NCBI RefSeq assembly: GCF_040802235.1
Contig: NC_133157.1
Span: forward strand, 88,150,001 to 88,214,000
Length of the DNA stretch: 64,000 nucleotides
Direction: 5' to 3'
Source: Manis javanica
Lineage: Eukaryota; Chordata; Mammalia; Pholidota; Manidae
The position numbers and the translations under genes were made by a program. Positions within the stretch are counted from its first letter, which is position 1; the number at the start of each line of letters is the position of its first letter. Positions 49,004 to 62,159 of this stretch are shown piece by piece. Below the pieces are notes generated by a model. The model made no database searches. It was not told the DNA's origin and was given only the letters and a program-made list of their open reading frames with translations.

Positions 49004-50143
49004 AAGCCAAGTGTGAGTCTCAGTTGATCTGCCCAGGATTAAGTTTTTAAAATGTTTTCTATGCTCTCTTTTCCCCCCAGCTGTAGAACCGGGGCCTCCC
49101 TGTGCTTTGGGTGTGTGTGAGTGGGGTTGGGGGCTCCTCTGGACCTTGAAGAAGCTTTGGCTTGGGACTGATTATCTATTTATAATTGCAAGTATTCATT
49201 TAAAAAATCACTATGTAAAAATCCCCACAAAACAACACTACATCTTTCAGTCTTTTAATGCAGGCAGGTAATTTGAAGAAGCCTGTCCTGGCATGGGTGA
49301 GGTCATAGGAACTTCGTTTAGCTTTCTCTGGAATGTTTTAATTTTATATCAGGGTAATAATGTATTTGTTACTTGAAGTAAAAATCAAAACAAAACCAAA
49401 AACTCAGTAACAAATGCTGATGGTTCGGAAAAGAACAAAACCGAGAAGGGTGTAAAATGGAAAAGCACATGCCTCCTCATTTCCCTCCCGCCCATGCGCC
49501 TGCCCAGGTCCCCTGAGAACATGGCCAGCAGTCTTTGTGCTTCATTCCAGACATTTCCTAGGCACATGCGCTTGTCTCCGCATCTACTTTATTTCTTTTT
49601 TTTAAAAAAAATTATTTATTTATTTAAAAAAATTTTATTTTGTTATCATTAATCTACAATTACATGAAGAACATTATGGTTACTAGGCTCCCCCCTTCAC
49701 CAAGTCTCCCCCACAAACCCCATTACAGTCACTGTCCATGGGCATAGTAAGATGCTGTAGAATCACTACTTGTCTGCTCTGTGTTGCACATCCCTCCCTA
49801 TGCACCCCCCACATTATACATGCTAATCGTAAGGCCCTCTTTCTTTTTCCCTGCCCTTATCCCTGCCTTCCCACCCATCCTCTCCAGTCCCTTTCCCTTT
49901 GATAACTGTTAGTCCATTCTTGGGTTCTGTGCTTCTACTGCTGTTTTGTTCCTTCAGTTTTTCCTTGTTCTTGTACTCCACGTATGAGTGAAATCATTTG
50001 GTATTTGTCTTTCTCTGCCTGGCTTATTTCACTGAGCATATACCCTCTAGATCCATCCATGTAGTTGCAAATGGTAGATTTGTTTTCTTATTATGGCTGA
50101 ATAATATTCCATTGTGTATATGTACCACATCTTCTTTATCCAT

Positions 50144-50488
50144 TCATGTACTTAATGGACACTTAGGTTGCTTCCATTTCTTGGCTATTGTAAATAGTGC
50201 TGCGATAAACATAGGGGTGTATATGTCTTTTCCAAACGGGGCTGCTGCATTCTTAAGGTAAATTCCTAGAAGTGGGATTCCTGGGTCAAATGGTATTTCC
50301 ATTTGAAGCTTTTTGAGGAACCTCCATACTGCTTTCCACAATGGTTGAACTAATTTACATTCCCACCAGCAGTGTAGGAGGGTTCCCCTTTCTCCACAAC
50401 CTCGCCAACATTTGTTGTTGTTTGTCTTTTGGATAGTGGCGATCCTTACTGGTGTGAAGTGATATCTCATTGTGGTTTTAATTTTCAT
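50144..50488 (-). pseudogene. L1 ORF2 C-terminal Cys-rich part of copy B
   Basis: A 114-codon frame includes the Cys-rich segment [16 protein letters not shown] and the following [14 protein letters not shown], the known end region of L1 ORF2. It is separated by a frame break from the 51588-50662 frame. Confidence 0.85.
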
Positions 50489-50661
50489 TTATCTGATGAC
50501 AAGCGATGTGGAGCATCTTTTCATGTGTCTGTTGGGCATCTGAATTTCTTCTTTGGAAAACTGTTCAGCTCCTCTGCCCATTTTTTAATTGGATTATTTG
50601 CTTTTTGTTTGTTGAGGTACGTGAACTCTTTATATATTTTGGATGAAAACCCTTTATCAGA

Positions 50662-53600
50662 TCATTCATTTATGAATATATTCTCCCATACTGTAGGATA
50701 CCTTTTTATTCTCTTGGTGGTGTCCTTTGCTGTACAGAAGCTTTTCAGCTTGATATAGTACCACATGTTCATTTTTGCTTTTGTTTCCCTTGCGCAGGGA
50801 GATATGTTCATGAAGATGTCACTCATGTTTATATCCAAGAGATTTTTGCCTATGTTTGTTTCTAAGAATTCTATGGTTTGATGACTTACATTCAGGTCTT
50901 TGATCCATTTTGAATTTACTTTTGTGTATGGGGTTAGACAGTGATCCAGTTTCATTCTCTTACATGTAGCTGTCCAGTTTTGCCAGCACCATCTGTTGAA
51001 GAGACTGTCATTTCCCCATTGTATGTCCATGGCTCCTTTATCGTATATTAATTGATCATACATGTTTGGGTTAATGTCTGTAGTCTCTATTCTGTTCCAC
51101 TGGTCTGTGGCTCTGTTTTTGTGCCAGTACCAAACTGTCTTGATTACTGTGGCTTTGTAGTAGAGCTTGAAGTTGGGGAGTGAGATCCCCCCCAGTTTAT
51201 TCTTCCTTCTCAGGATTGCTTTGGCTATTTGGGGTCTTTGGTGTTTCCATATGAATTTTTGAACTATTTGTTCCAGTTTGTTTAAGAATGTTGTTGGTAA
51301 TTTGATAGGGATCGCATCAAATCTGTATATTGCTTTGGGCATGATGGCCATTTTGATGATATTAATTCTTCCTAGCCAAGAGCATGAGATGAGTTTCCAT
51401 TTGCTAGTGTCCTCTTTAATTTCTCTTAAGAGTGTCATACAGTTTTCAGGGTATAGGTCTTTCAATTCCTTGGTTAGGTTTATTCCTAAGTATTTTATAC
51501 TTTTTGATGCAATTGTGAATGGAATTGTTTTCCTGATTTCTCTTTCTATTACTTCATTGTTTCTTTGTGTTAATTTTATATCCTGCAACTTTGCTGTATT
51601 CCAATATCAGTTCTAGTAGTTTTGGAGTGGAGTCTTTAGGGTTTTTTAAGTACAGTATCATGTCATATGCAAATAGTGACAGTTTGACTTCTTTACTAAT
51701 CTGGATGCCTTGTATTTCTTTGTTTTGTCTAATTGCTGTGGCTAGGACCTCCAGTACTATGTTGAATATCAGTGGGGAGAGTGGGCATCCCTGTCTTGTT
51801 CCCAATCTCAGAGGAAAAGCTTTCAGCTTCTCACAGTTTAGTATGATGTTGGCTGTGGGTTTATCTTATATGGCCTTTATTATGTTGAGGTATTTGCCCT
51901 GTATACCCATTGTGCTGAGAGTTTTTGTCATGAATGGATGTTGAATTTTGTTGAATGCTTTTTCAGCATCTATGGAGATGATCATGTGGTTTTTGTCCTT
52001 CTTTTTGTTGATGTGGTGGATGATGTTGATGGATTTTCGAATGTTGTACTATCCTTGCATCCCTGGGATGAATCCCACTTGGTCATGGTGTGTGATCCTT
52101 TTGATGTATTTTTGAATTCGGTTTGCTAATATTTTGTTGAGTATTTTTCCATCTACGTTCATCAGGGATATTCGTCTGTAATTTTCTACTTTGGTGGGGT
52201 CTTTGCCTGGTTTTGATATTAGGGTGATGTTGACTTCATAGAATGAGTTTGGGAGTATTCCCTCCTCTTCTATTTTTCAGAAAACTTTAAGGAGAATGGG
52301 TATTATATCTTCTCTGTATGTCTGATAAAGTTCCGAGGTAAATCCATCTGGCCCGGGGGTTTTGTTCTTGGGTGGTTTTTGATTACTGCTTCAGTTTCTT
52401 TGCTGGTAATTGGTTTGTTTAGATTTTGTGTTTCTTCCTTGGTCAGTCTTGGAAGGTTGTATTTTTCTAGGAAGTTGTCCATTTCTTCTAGGTTTTCCAG
52501 CTTGTTAGCATATAGGTTTTCATAGTAGTCTCTAATAATTCTTTGTATTTCTGTGGGGTCTGTCATGATGTTTCCTTTCTTGTTTCTGATTCTGCTGATG
52601 TGTGTTGATTCTCTTTTTCTCTTAATAAGTTTGGCTAGAGGCTTATCTATTTTGTTTATTTTCTCAAAGAACCAGCTCTTGGTTTCATTGATTTTTTTTC
52701 TTTTCTTTTCTTTTTCTCAATTTTATTTCTTCTCTGATCTTTATTATGTTCCTCCTTCTGCTGACTTTAGGCCTCATTTGTTCTTCTTTTTCCAATTTTG
52801 ATAATTGTCATGTTAGACTATTCATTTGGGATTGTTCTTCCTTCTTCAAGTGTGCCTGGATTGCTATATACTTTCCTCTTAAGACTGCTTTCGCTGTGTC
52901 CCACAGAAGTTGGGGCTTTGTGGTGTTGTTGTCATTTGTTTCCATATATTGCTTGATCTCTATTTTAATTTGGTCATTGATCCATTGATTATTTAGGAGC
53001 ATGTTGTTAAGCCTCCATGTGTTTGTCGGCCTTTTTGTTTTCTTTGTGCAATTTAATTATAGTTTTATACCTTTGTGGTCTGAAAAGTTGGTTGGTAGAA
53101 TTTCAATCTTTTTGAATTTCCTGAGGCTCTTTTTGTGGCCTAGTATGTGGTCTACTCTGGAGAATGTTTCATGTGCACTTGAGAAGAATGTGTATCCTGT
53201 TGTTTTTGGATGTAGAGTTCTATAGATGTCTATTAGGTCCATCTGTTCTAGTGTGTTGTTCAGTGCCTCTGTGTCCTTACTTATTTTCTGCCTGGTGGAT
53301 CTATCCTTTGGGGTGAGTGGTGTGTTGAAGTCTCCTACAATGAATGCATTGCAGTCTATTTCCTCCTTTAGTTCTGTTAGTATTTGTTTCACATATGCTG
53401 GTGCTCCTGTGGTGGGTGCATATATATTTATAATGGTTATATCCTCTTATTGGACCGACCCCTTTATCATTATGTAATGTTCTTCTTTATATCTTGTTAC
53501 TTTCTTTGTTTTGAAGTCTATTTTGTCTGATACTAGTACTGCAGCACCTGATTTTTTCTCCGTGTTGTTTGCATGAAATTCTTTTTCCATCCCTTGACTT

Positions 53601-53788
53601 TTAGTCTGTGCATGTCTTTGGGTTTGAGGTGAGTGTCTTGTAAGCAGCGTATAGATGGGTCTTGTTTTTTTTATACATTCAGTGACTCTATGTCTTTTGA
53701 TTGGTGCATTCAATCCATTTACATTTAGGGTGATTATCGATAGGTATGTACTTACTGCCATTGCAGGCTTTAGGTTCGTGGTTACCAA
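50662..53788 (-). pseudogene. L1 ORF2 remnant of copy B
   Basis: Endonuclease pieces are at 53788-53447 (LNVNGLN) and 53392-53057 (GDFNTPL, SDHKGI). RT pieces follow at 52566-52303 and 51805-51554. The RT motif here reads FAYD rather than FADD, so a catalytic Asp is lost. The longest frame (51588-50662, 308 codons) is the C-terminal RT/thumb part with [14 protein letters not shown]. Copy B cannot make a working ORF2 protein. Confidence 0.88.
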
Positions 53789-54071
53789 AGGTTCAAGGGT
53801 AATTCCCTTAGTATCTAAGAGTCTAACTTAACTCACTTAGTATGCTGTCACAAACACAATCTAAAGGTGCTTTTCTGTTTCTCTTCCTTTTTCTTCCTCC
53901 TCCATTCTTTATGTATTAGGTATCATACTCTGTACTTTTTGTCTCTCCCTTGATTGACTTTGGGGATAGTTAATTTAATTTTGCATTTGCTTAGTAATTA
54001 GCTGTTCTACTTTCTTTACTGTGGTTTTATTACCTTTGTTTTCAGCTCTTCAACCTTAGGAACACTGCCAT

Positions 54072-54921
54072 CTATAGCAGTTCCTCCAAAATAGACTGTA
54101 GAAATGGTTTGTGGGAGGTAAATTCTCTCAGCTTTTGCTTCTCTGGAAATTGTTTAATCCCTCCTTCAAATTTAAATGATAATCTTGCCTTATAAGGTAA
54201 TTTTGGTTCCAGGCACTTCTGCTTCATGGCGTTAAATACATTATGCAACCCACTTCTAGCCTGTAAGGTTTCTGCTGAGAAGTCTGTTGTTAGCCTGATG
54301 GGCTTTCCTTTGTATGTGATCTTATTTCTGTCTTTGGCTGCTTTGAACAGTCTGTCCTTATCCTTGATCTTTGACAATTTTATTACTATATGTCTTGGTG
54401 TTGGCTTCCTTGGGTCTTTTGTGTTGGGAGATCTGTGGATCTCCATGGCCTGAGAGACTATCTCCTTCCCCAGATTGGGGAAGTTTTCAGCAACTACCTC
54501 CTCAAGACACTTTCTATCACTTTCTCTCTGTCTTCTTCTTTTGGTATCCCTATAATGCGAATATTGTTCCGTTTGGATTGGTCACACATTTCTCTTAATA
54601 TTCTTTCATTCTTAGAGATCCTTTTTTCTCTCTGTGCCTCAGCTTCTTTGTATTCCTCTTCTCGAGTTTCTATTTCATTTATCGTCTCCTCCACTGTATC
54701 CAACCTGCTTTTAATACCCTCATTGTGCTCTTCAACGATTGGATCTCTGACCTGAATTTATTCCTGAGTTCTTGGATGTCTTCCTGTACCTCCATTAGCA
54801 TGTTGATGATTTTTATTTTGAACTCCCTTTCAGGAAGAGTCATGAGGTCCATATCATTTAAATCTTTCTTGGGAGTTGTATTAATAATTTTACTGTGGAC
54901 CAGGTTCCTTTGGCGTTTCAT
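54072..54921 (-). pseudogene. L1 ORF1 remnant of copy B
   Basis: The initiator ATG is kept (54921-54919, protein start MKRQRNLVHSKI). A coiled coil is split between frames at about 54700, and the RRM-like NNIRIIGIPKEEDREKV part ends at about 54494. The C-terminal domain (RHIVIKLSKIKDKD) is in a third frame at 54446-54072. At least two frame changes break the protein. Confidence 0.82.
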
Positions 54922-55540
54922 GTTTGTGTATGGTGCCCTCTAGTGTCCAGAAGCTCTGCTCTCTGAAGCTGCTCAGCCCCTGAAGCAATGTCGGGGGTCG
55001 CAGGGGAGTGGCACTGGTGCCTGGGGGTAGGAAAGAGCTGTTCCCGGCCTCCCGGCTGCCATGCGTGTTTCCACTGCCTGAACCAGTGGGCCAGGCAGAC
55101 AGGTATAAGCTTTTGTCCCAGAGCAGCCGGATATGGATCCCTGCTTTCCAGAAGCAGCCAGAATCCCAGTCTCCCCAGGAAATCTGCCTGTCCCAGCTTT
55201 CCAACCCTGTAATCACAAGAGTATGATGAAAGCACCATGAAATGCAGGTTTGTGCTCCCAGAGCAGATCTCCGGAGCTAGGTATTCAGCAGTCCCAGGCC
55301 TTCCACTCCCTCCCTGCTCTGTTTGTCTTCCTCCCGCCGGTGAGCTGGGGTGGGGGTGGGGCTCGGGTCCGCTGAGCCACAGCTCCGGTACGTTACCCCG
55401 TTCGCTGAGGTCTGCTCTTTTCTCCAGGTGTGTGCAGTCTGGCGCCGACCTCTTTCCTGTTGTTCTCTCAGGATTAGTTGCGCCAACTATATTTTCTAAT
55501 TGTATCCAGTTTTAGGAGGAAGCCTCTGTCTCTCCTCTCA

Positions 55541-55552
55541 TGCCGCCATCTT
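55541..55552 (-). promoter_or_regulatory. YY1-type site at the 5' end of L1 copy B
   Basis: The + strand reads tgccgccatctt, the same element as in copy A, about 10 bp from the end of the L1. Confidence 0.68.
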
Positions 55553-55561
55553 TAATCTCTC

Positions 55562-56115
55562 CTTTATTTTTTAAGTTGTGGTAAAGTTCACGTAACATAA
55601 AGTGAACCATTTTGAAGTGCCCAAGGAAGGGACATTTGGTACACGCAGTGTTGTACGACCACTGCCTCCATCTAGTTGAGAGCATTTCCATCACTCCCAG
55701 GGGAAGCCCCTTCCAGGAGCGGTCACTGCCTGTCCCCCCAACTCTCCCAACCTCTAATCTACTTTCTCTCTCCTGATTTGCCTCTTCTGGACATTTCATA
55801 TAAATAGAATCATAAAATATGTGGCCTTTGTATCTGGCTTCTTTCACTGAGTGTAATGTTTTCAAGGCTCATCTACCTTGATTTGTTTTTATATACAATG
55901 AGATTATTCCATATGTACTGAGCTGAGGTTTGCTGTTTCACTTAACAATAGTTCTTATAAATCTTTCCATATTGGTGCATGCCAGGTACCTCATTTTTTA
56001 AAAAAACGTTTGCTGTTATCTGTCATTTGGATATATATATAATTTATTCCACTGATCTCCTGTGGATGGACACTTTTGATTTGTAGCTATTACATAAAAC
56101 AGGGCTTCAGTGAAC
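55562..56115 (-). repeat. Old L1M 3' region, minus strand
   Basis: 'aagttgtggtaaagttcacg', 'taacataaagtgaaccattt', 'tctggacatttcatataaat' and 'cttctttcactgagtgtaat' are antisense L1M 3' end sequence. Copy B has inserted at its edge. Confidence 0.75.
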
Positions 56116-56123
56116 ATCTGTAG

Positions 56124-56125
<2 letters not shown>

Positions 56126-56160
<35 letters not shown>
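56126..56160. repeat. (TA)n microsatellite
   Basis: About 35 bp of pure TA inside or next to the old L1. Frames reading poly-Ile-Tyr across it are artefacts. Confidence 0.95.
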
Positions 56161-56166
<6 letters not shown>

Positions 56167-56879
56167 CTTTGCACTTGGGTAAGGACCTGCAGAGTCATTT
56201 CCCAGCAATGAATATTTTTTCCAAGGTATTTGTGGGCTCTGTGTTGTCTGGTTTGCATATGAAAGCGCATCCCCACCCCCCAGCCCTTTGCAGTTGCTAA
56301 GAGTTGGCTGGTCCTGGGAGGGATAGCGAAGCCACAGACTCCAGAACATTGAGAATCCAGCAAATGAGATATGGAGTCAGTGTAGCTGGCCCTGTGATGA
56401 GTGGATACCAAGTAGACAAGCACAGATTCTCAGGCAGCACAGGACTGCGGGTGGGTGGAGGTGGCCCCCAGCGCCGTGCCCCTGGCAGGCAGGCCTGCCC
56501 GCAGTGGCGTGGGGGGCCCAGGATGTTTCCTGGGGGCAGGCTGCCGAGTCACACTCCGCTCTGGGTGGTTTGGGATTTGGGTAAGTGTCCAGACGGGGCC
56601 AAGGGCAGAGCTCACCAAGTGACTGTGAGAGCTCAGCTTCCCAGGGCCCTGGGTTGCCCTCTCCCGCACATGCCAGGATCCAGGGGGGCCACTCTGGGAC
56701 CAGCGTGACCTCTGGCCTGCTCTGAAGGAACGTCCTGTCTAGCACTCAGTATGGATGTTTATGAAATAGTTATGGTCCAAAAAACACTATGTTGCTCTTG
56801 GGCTTAGTCTGGCCTGTGAAATGGGGCAAAAGAGTCATTTCACCAACTTGAATGATGTGCCACTCTTAAAAAAACATAT

Positions 56880-57200
56880 TATTTTTTATTTTTAAAAATC
56901 GTAAAATGCACATAACAAAATTTGCCATTTTGATCATTTTTAGTGTACAATTCCTTGGAATTTAGTACATTCACATTGTGCAGCTAGCACCACCATCCAT
57001 CTCCAGAGCTTTTTCATCTTTCCAAACTGAGTCTCTGTCCCCATTAAATACTAACTGCCCGTCCCCCTTCCCCAGCCCATGGTGCCCACCCTTCTAGTCT
57101 CTCTGAATTTTCCCACTCTAGGCGCCTCATGTGAGTGGAATCACAGTATTGGTTCCTTTGTGACTCAGTGGAGTGTCCTTAAGTTTATTCCGAGACCTAA
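56880..57200 (-). repeat. Old L1M 3' region, minus strand
   Basis: 'aaatcgtaaaatgcacataa', 'caaaatttgccattttgatc', 'tgtgcagctagcaccaccat' and 'gagtctctgtccccattaaa' match the antisense L1M 3' end, a second copy of the block at 40340 and 55562. Confidence 0.8.
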
Positions 57201-57790
57201 CCTCTTGATCTTTCATAAGGGGGTGGGTGCATTTCTGTGAAGGTACATCTTGTGGCAGTGATGAGCAGTAGCATTGATGATGATCTGAAGTTGGAAAATT
57301 CACCCCGTATTGATATGTTTTAGATTTCTGTCGGAGGGGAAGATATAGGACATCTTGAGTGTATATGAAAACCAGACACTGGAGAAACTAGACAGGATAT
57401 GTGGAAGCCAAGTTACCTGTTCCCCATGCAGAGGGAACCATTTCTCCAAGGCCCTATGGGTGCCTTTTCTACCCAGACATCTTCAGTATGGAATCCAGAG
57501 TGGTGTCACACCTCAAGATCCAAACCCCCAAAATTCTGTCAGGCGGATTGGACAGCGGGGAAAATTTCATTTCCTCTGGCTGGTACTCCTCATACAGGAC
57601 CACCCTAATGCCCAGTTGGAGTTCCTGAAGGTTACGTGTGTGTAGATTTGCTGTCCAGGAAGCTTAGGTGTATGTGTGAATTTTGGGTCAGGGAATAATT
57701 ACAGCAGGGGATTGGGAATTGGAGCTTGTGTAGAAATGAGTCATAAACATGAGAAGTGGGTGCTTGCGCCAGGCACAGAAAGCAAGCAGT

Positions 57791-57985
57791 TGCGCATGTC
57801 CACATGCGCAGATACATATGCACGTGCATGTGTACAGATACACAAGCATGTGTGCACACGTGCAGGTACACAGGCGCATATGTATGCACACAGGCGCATG
57901 TGCACGTGTGCAGATACAGGCGTCATTGTGTGCATGCACACAGGCACACAGGCATGTGTGTACACACACAGATACAGACTGGAGG
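57791..57985. repeat. Degenerate CA/TG-rich minisatellite-like tract
   Basis: About 195 bp of alternating purine-pyrimidine units (for example cacatgcgcagatacatatg, gcacacaggcgcatgtgcac). Frames on both strands encode Cys/His/Thr-rich peptides, which is a by-product of the repeat. It is likely to be unstable and Z-DNA-prone. Confidence 0.85.
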
Positions 57986-59517
57986 CTGAGAACATGGCTG
58001 GGGGCCTGGCTGGGGGACCCCCATGCACTGGGTGAGGACAGAGCTCACCTGGGAGGGGCTGAGGTCACTTGGTGCAGTGGGCAAAGGCTGTAACTTGGGA
58101 AGTGCATTCCTGACAGCTGTGTTGTTCATCTACAGGGTGAACAGATAGATGCTTGGTGCTATGAAGGTGGCATTTTCTAGAAAGTGAGAACCAGTGATGG
58201 TCTCAATGTGGTTCCTGGACCAGCAGTGCCAGTGGCCCCTGGGAGGTAATGTGGTAGGAGTGCAAGTTCTTGGTGCAGCCCCAGAACCTCCTGAATCAGA
58301 AACTTTGACTTGGGCTCAGCAATCCGTGTGTCCCAGGAGTTCAAGTGTGTGGAAGTTTGAGATCCACCTGTTGTGTTCCTGAAGTGGGCCTGGGACAGGA
58401 GAAGGCTGGCAGGGCCTGAAGGGTGTCACCAAGGGCCAAGGAATTAATACCTGATGTCCCCTTCCTTTGGCTTTGTCCTTGTTTCTCCCTCTCCATCGCA
58501 GGGACAGGGCACTTCCCAGCCTGACCACAGGATTCCTCCTCGTGTTACAGGCAAAGAAGAAAGGCAGGGGGCTGGTAAGCACCCACCACGGAGGACCAAA
58601 GCCTCCACCCAGAGGGCCCCTGCCAGCCAGGGACTCCAAACCACGTGTGTACAGTGCCCGTGGGCAGCAGGTTGTGGCTGGGGGACAGCTGGAGAGGCTG
58701 AGTGGGCAGTGGTGTGGCCAAGACAGGTTTCAGTGGCAAGTTACAGGCCAGAGGGTGGCCTGCAGTGGGAAGTGAGTTCTGCCATGGCAGTAGCCAGGCT
58801 CCGTGTCCAGCAGCCACATGTGGCTGGACTGTAGCGGACAGTGCCCCACACAGGTCTGTATCATGTCCACCTGTCCCCATCATTGCACCAGTCTGAGCAG
58901 TTATTGAGCACCTGCTGGTTGCCTAAGCTGCTAATTTGTTGGTTTATTCAACAAGTGGTTTCCTTTCTCTGTGTAAAGATCTGGCTTGGGGTAGGTGGAG
59001 GTGTCCCTGCTGGATGTGCTCAGTGGACCTGGCCCGCCAGGTGGGCAGCGCCGTGCCCTGGGGGTGGGACCATGGCGCTGCCCGGCCAGGAGAACGGGAA
59101 GGCCATGTGGCCCAGCCACCCGCCTGGATGGTGGAGCTTGGCGGAGAGGAAATGCTAACAGCCACCAGGGAGTGGACAGGTTCGAGAATGGTTCCCATCT
59201 GACTGTGAGAGCAAACACTTTCCAAGTCCATTTGACATACAGCGTTTAGTAGGACACCAAACAGTTACCGCTGAAGCCGCTCCTCCGGGTTGCAGAGGTG
59301 GGCAGGAGAGCAGGGGTGCGGGCACCCTGGGAGCGCCTGCAGCTGTCCGCACCCGGGAAGGTGCTGGCTCTCGTCTCTGAGGCGCCTGGCTGCATCCGCG
59401 GGCCGCTGTGCCACCGTGTCGAGCAGCGCGTGCCAGGAGCCTGCTCCAGGCCTGCCTTTGGACAGGGGCCTGCTGTGGGCTGAAGTGGCCATCACTGTCC
59501 GCCTTCTTCTGGCTTCC

Positions 59518-59650
59518 CTTCTGAAGAGTGACGTTGAGCCCTTTCCATGCACACTTGGCAGTTGGCTGGCCAGCCTTCTTTGGAGAAATGTCTGTGCATG
59601 TCTTCTATCCAGTTTTCCTCGGGCTGTCTGTTTATTATTGGTTTTGGCCT
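59518..59650 (-). repeat. Short old L1 fragment, minus strand
   Basis: 'ttctttggagaaatgtctgt' and the following 'tctatccagttttcctcggg' with 'ctgtctgtttattattggtt' match the antisense ORF2 end/3' region seen intact in copies A and B at the 'cttcggagaactgtctattc' position. Confidence 0.55.
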
Positions 59651-61699
59651 TGCCATCCCCTTGAGGTGGTAGGTGAAGAACCTGGTGACACAGGCTTGAG
59701 GTGCAGACAGGGAGGCAGAGGCCTGAACTGTCCTCTCCCTGCCTGATGTGGGCTTGGCATTCCCCAGCCCCTGTGAGCCACTGCTGTCCCAATTCTCTTC
59801 ACTTTTGCCATAAATACATTTTTTAAGAAAACCGGGAGGAAGTCTATTTACCCAACTAAAAGATTTGCCATACTTGATTGGTTAAAAACTCTGAATCTGC
59901 ATAATGTTTTTATTTGAAGTCCACTTTACCTTCCCCTCTTGGTGAGGTCATAGGAAGCAGAACCGAGGTCAGGGGCTTAGATTAAGCCTACCTTTGCCTC
60001 CCCTCTCCGCTGGCAGGTGGAGAACTTCAGTGGGCCCAGTGGAAGCAGCTGAAATAAGGATTAATGTTGCCAACTGTCAAAGGGAACAAGTTCCTCCAGA
60101 GCCTTAACTAAGTTGCTACTGAAGGAACCCAGGCACACATTTGGTAAGAAAAAAATTAAATGAGGCAGTTAACACGTGAAATGATCCTCTGAGATCTCTG
60201 AAAACATCAATACTGGGGTAAGGTGGAGGTGGAGGAATAATATTTGGAAGGTCATGAATCATGTTAGCTGCTCAGATGGTCCTCTGTGCAGAGACAGTGT
60301 GGTGCCTGTGGGTTCTATTGAGCCATTTTTTTATGAGCTGGCCTTGAGCTTTAATATGAATTTATACTGGATCAATTTGGTACTTAAAGAAAGAATGGAG
60401 TCAAGGAAAGTAGGCTCATGGAGGAATCCAGAGCCCATCATGGTATGAAGTGGGGCTGAGAAATTCTGGTTGCCTGAGAAATCAACTGTTTAAAAGCAAA
60501 GGAATCATATATAAAAACGCCAGTTATCAGTATCACTTCCTGAGTGCCCATTTAAGAGCAAAGTGTTGCCCTGGGTGACAGGAAGTTCGTTTTTGATGTC
60601 CTGTTTATCCTTAGAGATTTTCCAGTGTATCTGGGAAGCTAGGCTCCATATCTTAAAAATGTAAAATCGTCAGTAGCGACTATGACAGAGGAGGGCCTGC
60701 AAGATAGTCTCAGGGGATGTGGACTGCAGGGAGAGGTTGCTGTGAGGGGGGAACCAGGAGAGATCTGGGGGTGGCCATGACACACCGCCATGGGCCAGAC
60801 GAGGGCTGGGGGGTGCTGATGGCTAATTCTGCCATAGTTTGTTTTTCAACTCTAGTCACCTGGAACGAAAGAAATTTTTGGGAGATAGAAGCAAGCTTCT
60901 TAGATCTGACCACACAACTTTCTGCATGGAACATTGGCAAGTACTTCCTGCTCTTTTTACTTTAACAAAGTCACTGAAATTGGTGCCCAAATATGAAGTC
61001 TTGCTTTCAAAGCGTCCAAATTCATGGTTTTTGGGATAGTCACAGAATCGTGCCGCCTGCACTGCTGTCAGTTGCAGGACAGACCCTCCCTTGCGTCTGC
61101 TTGAAGAAGAGATGAGTTTGCTCCATATAAGATAGCCTGTCTTTGGCCATCTCAGCCTACAGAAATGGCAAACGCATACATTCCTGCTTTGAAACATTTG
61201 TCTTAAAAGACCTCCTGAAGGCTAGTAAGATTTTCCCTCCACCCTAAAAGTGTTTGCATCAGGAACCCCAGGTGTGGAGAAGAGCTGAAGGAGACTTACA
61301 GGCTGCCCTGGGATCCCTGAAGTCCCGCGGGGCTTCAGGGGCCCCATAGTGCTGTGGCCTTGTGCGATTTGGCTTCCTAGGGGAGTGGCAGGAGGGGACA
61401 GTAGGATTGCTGCATGTGGGCTATGGGGACATGGATTTCAGTTTGACGCAATGGGGAACTTTCTAATTACAAAGCAGCCTGAGCAGTGAGCTCTGTGCTG
61501 GGACCAGGTGCCACCGGTGAGCCCAAGCAGAGAGGTTTGAGTGGGAGGGGCTTCTGTTTACCTGTCCAGGTGCTCTCCTGAACACCCCACATGCCCCGGG
61601 CTGCTCCACACTAGCCACGTGTATATGCACGCTGTACACATGTGTTTTATTTTGTATGTACCTGAAGGCATAATTCTGTTAGGTGGAATGAACAGTATG

Positions 61700-62155
61700 A
61701 AATTGCTGCCTTGGTAAGTCAAAAATGATTGACTGTTGAGTGAAAGAAACCAACCTGAGAAAGCTACAGGCTGTTCATCCCGACTGCATGACATCCCAGA
61801 AGGGGCGGATCTGTGGCAACAGAAAGATCGGTGGTTGCCAGGACCTGGTGGCGAGGGATGAACAGGTGGAGCACCGGGGATTTTTAGGGCAGTGTAACGG
61901 CAGGTACATGATTTATGCATCAGTTAAGACTCATGGAGCTTTATAATAGCCCAGAGAGGGACCCTGGATGTAACTAACAGTGGGCTTCAGTTAACAAGTC
62001 TGTCCATATCGGTTCATCTGTGTAACAAATGCATCACCACTAATGGGAGCAGTAGGTGACAGGGTGCAGTGGGAAGGGGGCCCTGGAAATCTGTACTTTC
62101 TGCTCTATTTTTCTGTATACTTGCTCTAAAAAATAAAGTCTATTATAAAAAATGG
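61700..62155 (+). repeat. Old L1 3' end, sense orientation
   Basis: 'gtgaaagaaaccaacctgag', 'aaagatcggtggttgccagg', 'ggatttttagggcagtgtaa' and 'tgctctaaaaaataaagtct' are in the order of an old L1 3' UTR with its polyadenylation end. Confidence 0.78.
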
Positions 62156-62159
62156 TTGA

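Larger units (their letters stand above)
49596..55561 (-). mobile_element. Full-length LINE-1 (copy B), minus strand, in ROR2 intron 1
   Basis: About 5.97 kb and collinear with copy A from the 3' UTR (left) to the 5' end (right). It has the same landmarks, such as 'ggttagacagtgatccagtt' and 'tggtttttgtccttcttttt'. The T-rich left end is the poly-A tail on the L1 strand. A short direct repeat, ctttattt (49587-49594 and 55562-55569), is a possible target-site duplication, weaker than that of copy A. The insertion is antisense to ROR2. Stops and frame breaks are more numerous than in copy A, so it looks older or more decayed. Confidence 0.94.

Noticed and set aside
57632-58093. Cys/His-rich open frames on both strands
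   Set aside because: They are translations of a CA/TG repeat. No zinc-finger spacing is kept.
58000-61500. Possible further ROR2 exons in the last part of the window
   Set aside because: No frame shows the Cys and Trp spacing of an Ig domain or the Cys pattern of frizzled or kringle domains. Intron 1 of ROR2 is known to be long.
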